Assembly (NCBI RefSeq): GCF_023702225.1
Contig: NZ_JAMQCO010000002.1
Location: forward strand, 62,001-126,000
Reading direction: 5' to 3'
DNA from: Aureimonas altamirensis
Lineage (GTDB): Bacteria; Pseudomonadota; Alphaproteobacteria; Rhizobiales; Rhizobiaceae
Length of the DNA stretch: 64,000 nucleotides
Part shown: positions 1 to 8,731 of the stretch, piece by piece
Layout: each line of letters begins with the position of its first letter
How positions within the stretch are numbered: the first letter of the stretch is position 1
Translations under genes and position numbers: made by a program
The notes under the pieces: model-generated
The model's database searches: none
What the model was told of the DNA's origin: nothing
Seen by the model: the letters and a program-made list of their open reading frames with translations, nothing else

Positions 1-840
1 ATCGTGCCGCTGATCCAGACGCTATGGCTGGCGCTCGAGCGGACGACCCCCGATGGCGCCAGTTTCGTCGGGCTGGCGAACTTCCGGGTCCTGTTCGGCG
101 ATCCGCGCTGGTCGGCGGGCTTCTGGAACGCCCTCGGCAACAACGTCTATTTCTTCCTGATGCACATGCTGATCCAGAACCCGATCGGCATCGCCCTCGC
201 CGCGCTGATGTCGGTGCCGCGCCTGCGCGGTGTCGCCTTCTATCGGACAGCCATCTTTCTGCCGACGATCCTGTCCTTCGTCATCGTCGGTTTCATCTGG
301 AAGCTCATCCTGTCTCCGCTGTGGGGCATCGCGCCCGACCTGTTGAGCGCCGTCGGCATGCGGTTCCTGTTCGCCCCCTATCTCGGGCAGGAAGCCTATG
401 CGCTGACGACCGTGTCGCTTGTTTCGGTCTGGCAGAACATCGGCATCCCGATGATGCTGATCTACGCGGCGCTGCTGACCATACCCAACGAAATCATCGA
501 AGCGGCCGAGTGCGACGGCGTTACCGGGCTCTCCCAGTTCTTCCGGATCAAGCTGCCATTGATCCTGCCGGCCATCGGCCTCGTTTCGATCCTGACATTC
601 GTCGGCAATTTCAATGCTTTCGACCTGATCTATTCCATGCAGGGCGCGCTCGGCGGGCCGAACGGGTCCACCGACATTCTCGGCACCCTTCTCTACCGCA
701 CATTCTTCGGCTTCCAGCTCCAGCAGGGAGACCGCAACATGGGCGCGGCCATCGCCACCGCCATGTTCCTCATCATCCTCGCCGGCGTGTCGCTGTACCT
801 TTTCGTCATCCAGCGGCGGATGCGCCGCTATCAGCTCTAG
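1..840 (+). CDS. Sugar ABC transporter permease, MalF type (5' end outside window)
   Basis: Inner-membrane permease subunit of a carbohydrate ABC importer. The reading frame is open from the first base, so the true start lies upstream; an internal GTG at 4 is not convincing as a start. The visible 279 residues hold about six hydrophobic segments and the cytoplasmic EAA-type loop (EIIEAAECDGVTGLSQFF, about residue 165), which docks on the ATPase. It ends in RRMRRYQL, typical of MalF-type subunits. The MalG-type partner follows after 10 bases and the ATPase lies at 2792. The binding-protein gene is not seen and should lie upstream of the window. Substrate unknown. Confidence 0.9.
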   Translation: MVPLIQTLWLALERTTPDGASFVGLANFRVLFGDPRWSAGFWNALGNNVYFFLMHMLIQNPIGIALAALMSVPRLRGVAFYRTAIFLPTILSFVIVGFIWKLILSPLWGIAPDLLSAVGMRFLFAPYLGQEAYALTTVSLVSVWQNIGIPMMLIYAALLTIPNEIIEAAECDGVTGLSQFFRIKLPLILPAIGLVSILTFVGNFNAFDLIYSMQGALGGPNGSTDILGTLLYRTFFGFQLQQGDRNMGAAIATAMFLIILAGVSLYLFVIQRRMRRYQL

Positions 841-850
841 GGAGGCGTCG

Positions 851-1687
851 ATGTCCAAGGCACCGCGCGCCTTTCGCATGGGCTTCGTGCATCTGGCGCT
901 GATACTGTACACGCTCGTCGCCGTCACCCCCGTGGCGATCGTCGTGATGAACTCGTTCAAGACCCGGCGGGGCATCTTCAACGAACCGCTGCTGCCGCCC
1001 TCGCTTGAAACGGCCAGCCTGGCCGGCTACCGCATGGTCGCCTCGCAGGGCAACTTCCTGCTTTATTTCCAGAACAGCATGATCGTCACCGTGACGTCGC
1101 TTTTCCTCGTGCTGCTGTTCGGCGCCATGGCGGCCTTCGCGCTGTCGGAATATCGCTTCCGGTTCAACAGCCTTCTCGGACTTTTCCTCGCCCTCGGCAT
1201 CATGATCCCGATCCGCCTCGGCACCGTCGCGATCCTGCAGATGATGGTTGCGACCGGCCTGGTCAATACGCTGGCGGCACTGATCCTCGTCTACACCGCG
1301 CAGGGCCTTCCGCTCGCCGTTTTCATCCTTTCCGAGTTCATGCGCACGGTGTCCGACGACCTCAAGAATGCGGGTCGCGTCGACGGCCTGTCGGAGTATC
1401 GCGTCTTCTTCACGCTGGTCCTGCCCCTCGTCCGCCCGGCCATGGCGACGGTTGCGGTCTTCACCATGATCCCGATCTGGAACGATCTGTGGTTTCCGCT
1501 GATCCTGGCGCCAGGCGAATCCACCAAGACGGTCACGCTTGGCGCCCAGCTCTTCCTCGGCCAGTACGTCACCAACTGGGAGGCGGTGCTGGCGGCATTG
1601 TCGCTGGCCATTCTGCCGGTGCTCGTCCTGTACCTGATCTTCTCGCGCCAGCTCATCCGCGGAATTACCGCAGGTGCGGTGAAATGA
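851..1687 (+). CDS. Sugar ABC transporter permease, MalG type
   Basis: Second membrane subunit of the importer. It has 278 residues, an N-terminal transmembrane helix (ALILYTLVAVTPVAIVVMNSF), six predicted helices in all, and an EAA loop (DLKNAGRVDGLSEYRVFFTLVLP) at about residues 174-196. The C-terminus ITAGAVK is the usual MalG-family ending. A GGAGG ribosome binding site at 841-845 fixes the ATG at 851. The stop overlaps the first possible ATG (1684) of the next gene, so the genes are probably translationally coupled. Substrate is not deducible. Confidence 0.92.
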   Translation: MSKAPRAFRMGFVHLALILYTLVAVTPVAIVVMNSFKTRRGIFNEPLLPPSLETASLAGYRMVASQGNFLLYFQNSMIVTVTSLFLVLLFGAMAAFALSEYRFRFNSLLGLFLALGIMIPIRLGTVAILQMMVATGLVNTLAALILVYTAQGLPLAVFILSEFMRTVSDDLKNAGRVDGLSEYRVFFTLVLPLVRPAMATVAVFTMIPIWNDLWFPLILAPGESTKTVTLGAQLFLGQYVTNWEAVLAALSLAILPVLVLYLIFSRQLIRGITAGAVK

Positions 1688-1707
1688 TGGAAAGGACTGC
1701 AGGGACA

Positions 1708-2760
1708 ATGAGCCGACCGCTTCGTGTCTTCGTCGCCGGCCTCGGCCAGATGGGCCGCTCGCACGCGCTGGCCTACCATCGCGATCCGGGCTTTACGATC
1801 GTCGGCCTGTACAACCGGTCCGACATCGCGCTGCCGGACGAGCTTGCCGCCTATCCCCGGATGACCGATTTCGGGGCCGGGCTTGCCATGGCGCCCGACA
1901 TCGTCTCCATCAATACCTATACCGACAGCCACGCCGAACTTGCCATCGCGGCCATGGAGCGCGGCGCGCATGTGTTCGTGGAAAAGCCGCTGGCCGCGAC
2001 GGTGGAAGACGCACGGCGCGTGGTTGACGTCGCGCGCCGGACGGGCCGCAAGCTCGTCGTCGGTTATATCCTGCGGCACCACCCGTCCTGGCAACTCTTC
2101 ATCGAGAAGGCGCGCGAACTCGGCCCGCCCTACGTGTTCCGCCTCAACCTGAACCAGCAATCCTGCGGGGCGGCGTGGGACATCCACAAGCGGCTCATGC
2201 AAACGACGTCGCCCCTTGTCGATTGCGGCGTGCATTATGTGGACGTGATGTGCCAGATCACCGATGCACCGCCGGTCGAGGTGCGCGGCATGGGTGTGCG
2301 CCTTTCGGGCGAAATCGATGCCGCCCAGGTCAATTACGGGCATCTTCAGGTTCTGTTCGCGGACGGTTCCGTCGGCTGGTACGAGGCCGGTTGGGGCCCG
2401 ATGATGTCGGAGACGGCGTTTTTCGTGAAAGACGTCATGAGTCCCGGCGGCTCTGCCTCGATCGTGCTGGATGAAGGCGCATCCTCTTCCGATATCGACA
2501 CCCATACGCGAACGGCGAAGATCCGCGTCCATCGGGCGGCCCTCGGCCCGGATGGTGGTTTCGCGCGTGCCGACGAATGGCACTCCACCGCGGACGAGCC
2601 CGACCATCAGGCGCTGTGCGAGCGCGAGCAGGCATTCCTGTTACGCGCCATACGGGACGATATCGACCTGTTCCGCCATAACGAGGATGCCGTCCGCTCG
2701 CTCGAGATCGTCCTGGGAGCGGATACCAGCATGCGGGAAGGCCGCATCGTCAAGCTATGA
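1708..2760 (+). CDS. Gfo/Idh/MocA family NAD(P)-dependent oxidoreductase
   Basis: Predicted cytosolic sugar or inositol-type dehydrogenase of 350 residues. An N-terminal Rossmann fold shows GLGQMGRSHALAY (dinucleotide binding), and the family motif EKPLAAT follows at about residue 92. The C-terminal half is the GFO/IDH alpha/beta domain with catalytic-region residues around VDCGVHYVDV. An alternative ATG at 1684 would overlap the upstream stop (ATGA); I prefer 1708 because the encoded protein then begins just before the first beta strand. Its place between permease and ATPase genes suggests that it oxidises the imported sugar or polyol. Confidence 0.88.
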   Translation: MSRPLRVFVAGLGQMGRSHALAYHRDPGFTIVGLYNRSDIALPDELAAYPRMTDFGAGLAMAPDIVSINTYTDSHAELAIAAMERGAHVFVEKPLAATVEDARRVVDVARRTGRKLVVGYILRHHPSWQLFIEKARELGPPYVFRLNLNQQSCGAAWDIHKRLMQTTSPLVDCGVHYVDVMCQITDAPPVEVRGMGVRLSGEIDAAQVNYGHLQVLFADGSVGWYEAGWGPMMSETAFFVKDVMSPGGSASIVLDEGASSSDIDTHTRTAKIRVHRAALGPDGGFARADEWHSTADEPDHQALCEREQAFLLRAIRDDIDLFRHNEDAVRSLEIVLGADTSMREGRIVKL

Positions 2761-2791
2761 CTTGCCCCGATACGCGCACGGAGACTGCCCG

Positions 2792-3820
2792 GTGACGACA
2801 TCGCTCGAGTTGAAAGCCATTGCCAAATCCTTCGGCGCGACCGACGTCCTCAAGGGCATCGACCTTCAGGTCCAGGAAGGCGAGTTCGTGGTCTTCGTCG
2901 GTCCCTCCGGTTGCGGCAAATCCACCCTCCTGCGCATCATCGCGGGGCTGGAAACGCAGACCTCCGGGCATGTGGAAATCGCGGGCCGCGTGATGGATGG
3001 CGTCGAGCCGGCCAAACGCGGCATCGCCATGGTATTCCAGTCCTATGCGCTGTATCCGCACCTGACGGTCTCCGGCAACATGGAGCTTGCGCTCAAGCAG
3101 GAGGGGGTGGACAAGGCCGAGCGCGCGCGGCGCGTCGCCGAGGCTGCCGCGATGCTGGAGCTGACGCCCCTCCTGACGCGCCGCCCCGCCGAACTGTCGG
3201 GCGGGCAGCGGCAACGCGTCGCCATCGGCCGCGCCATCGTGCGCAACCCGACCCTGTTCCTCTTCGACGAGCCGCTGTCCAACCTCGACGCGGCCCTGCG
3301 GGTGAATACGCGGCTGGAGATCGCACGGCTGCATCGAGCCCTGGGGGCTACGATGGTCTACGTGACGCACGATCAGGTCGAAGCGATGACACTTGCCGAC
3401 AAGATCGTCGTTCTCAATGCCGGACGGGTGGAACAGGTCGGCCGCCCGATAGACCTGTACAACCGCCCCGATACGCTGTTCGTCGCCGGCTTCATCGGCT
3501 CGCCGCGCATGAACTTCCTCGGCGGGCGGCATGCCGAGATTCTCGGCGCCGAACGGATCGGCGTGCGCCCCGAGCATCTGGAGGTCGTCGCCGAAGGCGG
3601 CCAATGGCGCGGCTTCATACGCCACGCGGAGCATCTCGGGTCCGACACCTATCTCTATGTCGCCATTTCCGACACCGAGGAACTGACGGTACGGCTGCCG
3701 GAAGAAAGTCCGCTCGAGGCCGGCCGAACCATCGGCCTGCGGCCCCGGCCGGGGCGTGTCCACCGTTTCGACGCGGGCGGAAGGACCATTCGGGACGATC
3801 AGCCCGTGGCGCCGGGGTAA
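2792..3820 (+). CDS. ABC transporter ATP-binding protein, UgpC/MalK type
   Basis: ATPase of the sugar importer, 342 residues, predicted GTG start. Walker A GPSGCGKST (about residues 38-46), Q-loop VFQSYALYPHLT, signature LSGGQRQR, Walker B LFLFDEPLSNLD and the switch His in VTHDQ are all present. The C-terminal TOBE-like regulatory domain is slightly short for the family (usually 350-370). The start codon lies 31 bases after the oxidoreductase stop. An in-frame upstream extension exists but overlaps the oxidoreductase gene and has no family similarity, so it is rejected. Confidence 0.92.
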   Translation: MTTSLELKAIAKSFGATDVLKGIDLQVQEGEFVVFVGPSGCGKSTLLRIIAGLETQTSGHVEIAGRVMDGVEPAKRGIAMVFQSYALYPHLTVSGNMELALKQEGVDKAERARRVAEAAAMLELTPLLTRRPAELSGGQRQRVAIGRAIVRNPTLFLFDEPLSNLDAALRVNTRLEIARLHRALGATMVYVTHDQVEAMTLADKIVVLNAGRVEQVGRPIDLYNRPDTLFVAGFIGSPRMNFLGGRHAEILGAERIGVRPEHLEVVAEGGQWRGFIRHAEHLGSDTYLYVAISDTEELTVRLPEESPLEAGRTIGLRPRPGRVHRFDAGGRTIRDDQPVAPG

Positions 3821-3956
3821 AGGGCACGCGCCGCCATGATGGCGCGATGGTTCCCATCCGCCCAGGCCACCAGCGATCTCATCGGCACGAGAAAGGACCG
3901 GCCCAAGCCGCTTCAATAGAGACCAGATCCTAAATTCATACCAAGGAGACGACGAG

Positions 3957-4568
3957 ATGGCAAAAGTTGCGCTGATAGGGGCATCCGGAAATGCCGGTTC
4001 CCGGATACTGAAGGAGCTGTCGGATCGCGGACACGCCGTCACGGCCATTGCGCGCCATCCGGAAAAGATAGCGGAATTGCCGCAGGTGACCGCCGTCAGG
4101 GGCGATGTCTACGACAAGGATGGGCTTGCGGCGCTGATTGCCGGTCATGACGCGGTCATAAGCTCTGTCCATTTCACGGCGAGCGACCCCGGCACGCTGA
4201 TCGAGGCCGTGCGCCAGTCCGGTGTCCGCCGGTATCTGATCGTCGGTGGCGCCGGCAGCCTGGAGGTCGCGCCTGGTCGCCGCGTCATAGACCTGCCGGA
4301 CTTCCCGGAGGCGTACAAGGCCGAGGCCGGCAAGGGAGCCGAGTTCCTCGACCTCGTCCGCAAGGCCGACGACCTCGAATGGACGTTCATCTCGCCATCC
4401 GCGGAGTTCGTGCCGGGCGAAAGAACGGGCACGTTCCGCCTTGGCAAGGATACGCTGTTGTCGAACGAGGCGGGCTCACGCATCTCCTTCGAGGACTTCG
4501 CCATTGCGCTGGTCGACGAGCTCGAAACGCCGCACCACATCCGCGCCCGGTTCACGGTCGGCTATTGA
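3957..4568 (+). CDS. NAD(P)-binding oxidoreductase, NmrA/YwnB-like atypical SDR
   Basis: A protein of 203 residues with an N-terminal dinucleotide motif GASGNAGSRIL (residues 7-17). The order of strands (RGDVYD near residue 50, then DAVISSVHF) matches atypical short-chain dehydrogenases with a NAD(P)H-binding domain. The classical YxxxK catalytic pair is not evident, as is common in this group, so it may be a redox sensor or a reductase of unknown substrate. A strong AAGGAG site (3943-3948) precedes the ATG. The 3' end overlaps the convergent MFS gene by 17 bases. No link to the upstream sugar operon is evident. Confidence 0.85.
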   Translation: MAKVALIGASGNAGSRILKELSDRGHAVTAIARHPEKIAELPQVTAVRGDVYDKDGLAALIAGHDAVISSVHFTASDPGTLIEAVRQSGVRRYLIVGGAGSLEVAPGRRVIDLPDFPEAYKAEAGKGAEFLDLVRKADDLEWTFISPSAEFVPGERTGTFRLGKDTLLSNEAGSRISFEDFAIALVDELETPHHIRARFTVGY

Positions 4569-5679
4569 CGGGAATGGCGGAGGCGGCCATCGCCAGCGCG
4601 GCCCCGCCGAGGGCCGGGCCGCTTCCGGCCAGATCGTAGACCATGCCGAACAACGGCGCGCCCGCTGTCTGGCCGAGGGCCAGCACGAGAAACGGATAGC
4701 CGAGCCCCAGCGCCGGGCGATCGCCCAGCAGTGCGATACCCCATAGCAGAAAAGCGCCGCTGGACACGATATAGGCAAGGCCGAATACCGCCATCGCCGC
4801 GAAGGCAAGCGCCGGGTCGGCGCCGGCAAGCGCAAGCAGGCCGAGTGCCAGCGCCATCGCACTCACGGAAATGCGGTGGACGAGGCCGACGCCGAAGCGA
4901 TCCGTCAAGAGGCCGGTTGCAACGGCGCCGGTTCCGGCCACGCCGAGCACGATCCATGCCAGTGCGATTGCGCTGTCGTCGAAGGTCAGCTCCTGCCGCA
5001 GGATGGTTGCGCCGAAGGTCCAGACGGCTGTCGAGCCCGCTCCCATCAGGAAGGCGGCGATCGTCAGGCCGGCAATTCCAGGTTGCCTCGCAAGCGCCAG
5101 AGGCAGTGCCGTGGCGGCGGTTGCGACCCTGCCCGCCGGAATGGCGAACCACAGCCATATCGTGACGACCAGGCCGGCGGCGGCGAAGGCGGCGTAAAGC
5201 TGCCGCCAGCCGATGGCAAGCGACAGAACGGCGATACCGGAAAGGACGATGCCCGCCGCCGTGCCGGAGTTGATGGCGCCGTTGGCCTTGGCCTGCGCTC
5301 CGGGCGCGAAGGCGCGCGCCACAGCGGCGGCCATCGGCGGCGAGGTCAGCCCCGTGCTGAGACCGGCAAGCGCGATCGCGAGGCCCATCGTAACGGCTGA
5401 CGAAGCCATTGCGGCAAGGGCGAGACCGCCCGTCGCGACGCCGGCGGCCAGAATTGCGTTGGTACGCTCTGCGTACTGTGCTCCATAGGTGGACGCGAAG
5501 ACGATGCCGACGCAGTAGGCCGCAAAGGCTCCGCCGCCGATCCATCCGGCTGCGGTTGCGCTGAGGCTGAGCTCTGCGCTGATGTCGGGCAGCAGCAATC
5601 CGAAGGCGAAGCGCGCCAGCCCGTAGGTCAGCGCGGTCAGGCAGAAGCCGGCGGCGACGAGGTTGAGATGCCCCCTCAC
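4552..5679 (-). CDS. MFS transporter
   Basis: Predicted 12-helix major facilitator superfamily carrier, 375 residues. It is rich in Ala/Gly/Leu membrane segments and has short cytoplasmic loops; the N-terminal half has the arrangement LARFAFGLLLPDI followed by GGGAFAAYCVGI, as in YbfB/NepI-like drug or metabolite exporters. Its start overlaps the stop of the TetR gene by 4 bases, so it is the second gene of a tetR-mfs operon and is probably the regulated efflux pump. Substrate unknown. Confidence 0.88.
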   Translation of the reverse strand: MRGHLNLVAAGFCLTALTYGLARFAFGLLLPDISAELSLSATAAGWIGGGAFAAYCVGIVFASTYGAQYAERTNAILAAGVATGGLALAAMASSAVTMGLAIALAGLSTGLTSPPMAAAVARAFAPGAQAKANGAINSGTAAGIVLSGIAVLSLAIGWRQLYAAFAAAGLVVTIWLWFAIPAGRVATAATALPLALARQPGIAGLTIAAFLMGAGSTAVWTFGATILRQELTFDDSAIALAWIVLGVAGTGAVATGLLTDRFGVGLVHRISVSAMALALGLLALAGADPALAFAAMAVFGLAYIVSSGAFLLWGIALLGDRPALGLGYPFLVLALGQTAGAPLFGMVYDLAGSGPALGGAALAMAASAIPVNSRP

Positions 5680-6224
5680 CGCGATTGCTCCCGCACCGAC
5701 CGGATCAAGGCGTCGGCCGCGCGTCTTGCCTCTTCAATGCAGCCGAGGCCGGCAATGGGAGCCGCTGCGGTAGCGCCTTCGAAGAGAATCCAGACCTGCC
5801 GCGTCAAGGCCGAATTTGGCTTCCCGAGCGCACCGGCCACCCGCTCCGCGACCTCTTCTTCGAATTCTGCCTTCTGACGCGCCACGAGGTCCACGATCGC
5901 AGCATTGGCCTGCTCGTATTCGGCGCGGGCGCGCAGGAGCATGCAGCCTCGCGGCCCATGCTCGCTCATCCAGTTCTCCAGCGTGTCGAACAATGCCGCG
6001 ACAGGGTCGCCCGCAGCACGTCCGGCTGCCAGCCGCGCCATGAAGGCTCGATGCCGATGGTCGAGAACGGCCAGCACCAGCCCGTCGCGGGAGCCGAAAT
6101 GCTTGTAGAGGGTCCGAGTGGATGCGCCCGATGGCGCAAGGAATGCGTCCACGCCCGTCGCCCGGAAGCCGTTGCCGTCGAAGACGGCTTCCGCACCGGT
6201 GATGATATCTCTGTGCTTGTTCAT
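5676..6224 (-). CDS. TetR family transcriptional regulator
   Basis: Repressor of 182 residues. The N-terminal helix-turn-helix (ITGAEAVFDGNGFRATGVD then TLYKHFGSRDGLV, residues 9-50) is characteristic of TetR proteins, and the C-terminal half would be the ligand-binding domain. It starts 8 bases from a near-perfect 24-base palindrome (6232-6255), the likely autoregulatory operator. The downstream MFS gene overlaps it by 4 bases, the classic local-repressor/efflux arrangement. No strong ribosome binding site precedes the ATG, so the transcript may have a very short leader. Confidence 0.92.
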   Translation of the reverse strand: MNKHRDIITGAEAVFDGNGFRATGVDAFLAPSGASTRTLYKHFGSRDGLVLAVLDHRHRAFMARLAAGRAAGDPVAALFDTLENWMSEHGPRGCMLLRARAEYEQANAAIVDLVARQKAEFEEEVAERVAGALGKPNSALTRQVWILFEGATAAAPIAGLGCIEEARRAADALIRSVREQSR

Positions 6225-6231
6225 CGCCGCT

Positions 6232-6255
6232 CATGTAAAGCGATCGTTTTACATG
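6232..6255. promoter_or_regulatory. Palindromic operator of the TetR-MFS operon
   Basis: Arms CATGTAAA (6232-6239) and TTTACATG (6248-6255) are exact inverted repeats, and the central CGATCG is itself symmetric, so 22 of 24 positions are symmetric. The site lies 8 bases upstream of the tetR start. A possible reverse-strand promoter has a -35 TTGACA at 6259-6254 and a weak -10 TACATG at 6237-6232 with a 16-base spacer. TetR bound here would cover the spacer and -10. The symmetry is seen directly; the binding role is inferred. Confidence 0.7.
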
Positions 6256-6346
6256 TCAAACGCAAAAGATCGTTGGACGCGCGAAGGGTGCGGGCCGGCT
6301 TTCACGCTTACTGATTGGGCTGGTCTAGTTTTTATGCAATCAGCGG

Positions 6347-6376
6347 TTGACAACGCATTGCATGACGCAGCATGAT
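6347..6376 (+). promoter_or_regulatory. Candidate sigma-70 promoter of the first FadR-type regulator operon
   Basis: TTGACA at 6347-6352 is followed after 18 bases by CATGAT at 6371-6376, a four-of-six match to the -10 consensus. The -10 runs into the 28-base palindrome at 6374-6401, so a bound repressor would block polymerase. Predicted by eye only. Confidence 0.4.
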
Positions 6377-6401
6377 CGAACCAATTCAAATTGGTTCGAT
6401 C
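6374..6401. promoter_or_regulatory. Perfect 28-base inverted repeat, likely GntR/FadR operator
   Basis: Left arm GATCGAACCAATT (6374-6386), a 2-base spacer CA, and right arm AATTGGTTCGATC (6389-6401), exactly complementary over 13 bases. It lies directly upstream of the GntR-type gene start at 6406. Its core AACCAATT/AATTGGTT recurs in front of the second FadR-type regulator at 19335-19353. Autoregulation and control of the peptide importer operon are inferred. Confidence 0.75.
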
Positions 6402-6405
6402 CATT

Positions 6406-7161
6406 ATGAGCGTTTCCCCTCCCGACAATTCGACGATCGCGCTGGAGCGAATCCGCGACCTTCTGTCGAAGCTTGCCGGGAGCGACGAGACCAGGTTGCC
6501 CACCGAACGCGCCTTGTCCGAACAGCTCGACGTCAGCCGCGGCGCCGTCCGGCGCGCGCTGGAGGTGCTCGAGGCCGAAGGCGTCGTTTGGCGGCGTCAG
6601 GGTTCCGGCACCTATGCCGGCGGTCGTCCGGCGCGAACGGTTCCCGGCGCGAAGACGGACCCGCTGGTGGCGACGACGGACTTTACGGAGATCATGGAAG
6701 TCCGGCTGCGGATAGAGCCGCCGCTGGCGCAACTGGCTGCGTTGCGCGCCCTGCCGGAAGAGATCGCCGCCATGCGCGAGCATCTGGAACGGATCAACGG
6801 CAACGACGATGCCGACGCCCGGGAATTGTGGGATGGCGCGCTGCATCGCCAGATCGCGGCCAGCGCCCGCAACAGGCTGTTTCTGACGCTCTTCGATATC
6901 GTCAACCGCATCCGGCAGGACGACAGTTGGCGCACGGTCCGCGAAAAGGCGCGCAAGATCGCCCGATCGCGCGAGACCACGCGCGGCCAGCACGAGGCGA
7001 TCATCGACGCCATCGAGGCGCGCGACCCGGCGCGCGCCGGAGAGGCCATGCGCGAGCATCTGCTTCTCATCCAGGAAATCCTGATCCGCCAGACATCGCT
7101 TCTGCCGGCCGAGCAGGCCGGCTCCACCCCCGACCCGAAGGAAATGACGTCATGCGATTGA
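6406..7161 (+). CDS. GntR family regulator, FadR subfamily (FCD domain)
   Basis: Regulator of 251 residues with a winged helix-turn-helix (LPTERALSEQLDVSRGAVRRALEVLE region, about residues 25-55; wing GVVWRRQGSGTYAG) and an all-helical FCD ligand-binding domain (VRLRIEPPLAQLAALRA, LHRQIAASARNRLF, QHEAIIDAIEARDP). A TTG at 6391 could extend it by five residues into the operator, so ATG 6406 is preferred. Its 3' end overlaps the peptide-binding protein gene by 10 bases. It is therefore the first gene of a sensor-plus-importer operon and probably responds to the imported compound or a breakdown product. Confidence 0.92.
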   Translation: MSVSPPDNSTIALERIRDLLSKLAGSDETRLPTERALSEQLDVSRGAVRRALEVLEAEGVVWRRQGSGTYAGGRPARTVPGAKTDPLVATTDFTEIMEVRLRIEPPLAQLAALRALPEEIAAMREHLERINGNDDADARELWDGALHRQIAASARNRLFLTLFDIVNRIRQDDSWRTVREKARKIARSRETTRGQHEAIIDAIEARDPARAGEAMREHLLLIQEILIRQTSLLPAEQAGSTPDPKEMTSCD

Positions 7162-8660
7162 AATGCATCAAGGCATCCCTGCTCCTGTCGGCCATGCTGT
7201 GCGGCACTGCGTCCGCCGCTACCCTGACCATCGGGCTGGGCGACGATCCGGACGTGCTGGACCCCGCGCAATCGCGCACCTACGCCGGGCGCATCGTGTA
7301 TGCCGCCTTGTGCGACAAGCTCGTGGACATCGACACCGACCTGAACATCGTGCCTCAGCTGGCAACCGACTGGAGCTGGTCCGACGATGGCAAGAGCCTC
7401 GTCATGAACCTTCGGCAGGGCGCTACCTTCCATGACGGCGAGGCTTTCGATGCGGAAGCTGTCGTCTACAACATCGAGCGCGCCAAGACGCTTCCGGAAT
7501 CGCGTCGCAAGAGCGAGTTGGCCAGCGTCACCTCGGTCGAGGCGACCGGCCCCTACCAGGTGACCTTTTCCCTGTCCGCACCGGACGTTACCCTTCTGGC
7601 GCAATTGTCGGACCGGGCGGGCATGATGGTTTCGCCCGCGGCGGCCGAAAGCGCCGGCGCCGATTTCGGAGCCAACCCGGTGTGCTCCGGCCCTTACAAG
7701 TTCGTCCGGCGGGTCCAGCAGGACAGGATCGTCCTCGAGAAATTCGCCGAGCACTGGGATGCCGACGCCTTCCCCCTCGACGGGGTCACCTATTTGCCCA
7801 TACCGGACACCACGGTGCGCCTGGCCAATTTGCGCTCCGGCCAACTCGACTTGATGGAACGCGTGGCGGCCAGCGATGCGGCCGCCGTGCGGGACGACCC
7901 CGAACTCGGCAATGCGACGGTGGTGGGCCTCGGCTACCAGTCCATCTACGTCAACATCGGCAACGGACCGCGTGCCGACAATCCGCTCGGCGACGACAAG
8001 CGGCTGCGGCAGGCGTTCTCGCTGGCGATCGACCGCGAAGCGTTGAACCAGGTCGTCTACGAGGGCACGCAGATCGCCGGCAACCAGCCCTTTCCCCCAG
8101 GGTCGCGCTACTACAACGAAGACTTCCCGGTACAGCCGCGCGACATCGAGCGCGCCAAGGCGCTGATGGAGGAAGCCGGCGTCAGCTCTGTCGACGTTCA
8201 GTTGCAGGCGGCCAACGTGCCGGTGACCATGCAGCAGATGCAGGTGGTTCAGGCGATGGTGGCCGAGGCAGGATTCAACGTCTCGCTGCAGGCGACCGAG
8301 TTCACCACCCTTCTGGCGGCGCAAACCTCGGGCGACTTCCAGATGTCGCGGACAGACTGGTCCGGCCGTGTCGATCCGGATGGAAACATCCACCAGTTCG
8401 TCACCTGCCAGGGCGGCCAGAACGACGTCAAGTACTGCAACGAAGAGTTGGACCGCATCCTGAACGAGGCGCGCACCCTGCCCGATCCCGCCGCGCGCAA
8501 GGAACTGTACGACGCGGCCGTCGCCATCCTGCAGGACGACGTGCCGCTGATCTACCTCGGCAACCAGTCCTACATCTATGCCTTCGATACGGACGTCACC
8601 GGCTTTACGCCCTATCCCGACGGATTGATCCGCCTGCGCGGCGTCGACAAGGCAGACTAA
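7152..8660 (+). CDS. Peptide ABC transporter substrate-binding protein (SBP family 5)
   Basis: Periplasmic binding protein of 502 residues. It has a Sec signal peptide (MRLKCIKASLLLSAMLCGTA, cleavage near ASA-A at residue 23). Family-5 features follow: LTIGLGDDPDVLDPAQS, the LRQGATFHDGEAFDAEAV segment, and a C-terminal PLIYLGNQSYIYAF. This family binds di/oligopeptides, glutathione, nickel or opines. It is followed by DppB/DppC-like permeases, a gamma-glutamyltransferase-like enzyme and a double ATPase, which fits a glutathione or gamma-glutamyl-compound importer, though the ligand is not proven. Confidence 0.92.
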   Translation: MRLKCIKASLLLSAMLCGTASAATLTIGLGDDPDVLDPAQSRTYAGRIVYAALCDKLVDIDTDLNIVPQLATDWSWSDDGKSLVMNLRQGATFHDGEAFDAEAVVYNIERAKTLPESRRKSELASVTSVEATGPYQVTFSLSAPDVTLLAQLSDRAGMMVSPAAAESAGADFGANPVCSGPYKFVRRVQQDRIVLEKFAEHWDADAFPLDGVTYLPIPDTTVRLANLRSGQLDLMERVAASDAAAVRDDPELGNATVVGLGYQSIYVNIGNGPRADNPLGDDKRLRQAFSLAIDREALNQVVYEGTQIAGNQPFPPGSRYYNEDFPVQPRDIERAKALMEEAGVSSVDVQLQAANVPVTMQQMQVVQAMVAEAGFNVSLQATEFTTLLAAQTSGDFQMSRTDWSGRVDPDGNIHQFVTCQGGQNDVKYCNEELDRILNEARTLPDPAARKELYDAAVAILQDDVPLIYLGNQSYIYAFDTDVTGFTPYPDGLIRLRGVDKAD

Positions 8661-8731
8661 GGCTCCTCAACCGAACCGGCGCGGCGCGTCTGCGCGCCGT
8701 CGCCGGCCCATCCCGCACAAGAGGGTCGCGC

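Noticed and set aside
1684-1707. Earlier ATG codons as the start of the Gfo/Idh gene
   Set aside because: Possible, since ATGA overlaps the previous stop, but the eight added residues do not fit the family; noted as an alternative only.
3827-3846. Inverted repeat CGCGCC...GGCGCG after the sugar ATPase gene, as a terminator
   Set aside because: No T-run follows and the stem can fold in more than one way; symmetric words of this kind are common in GC-rich DNA.
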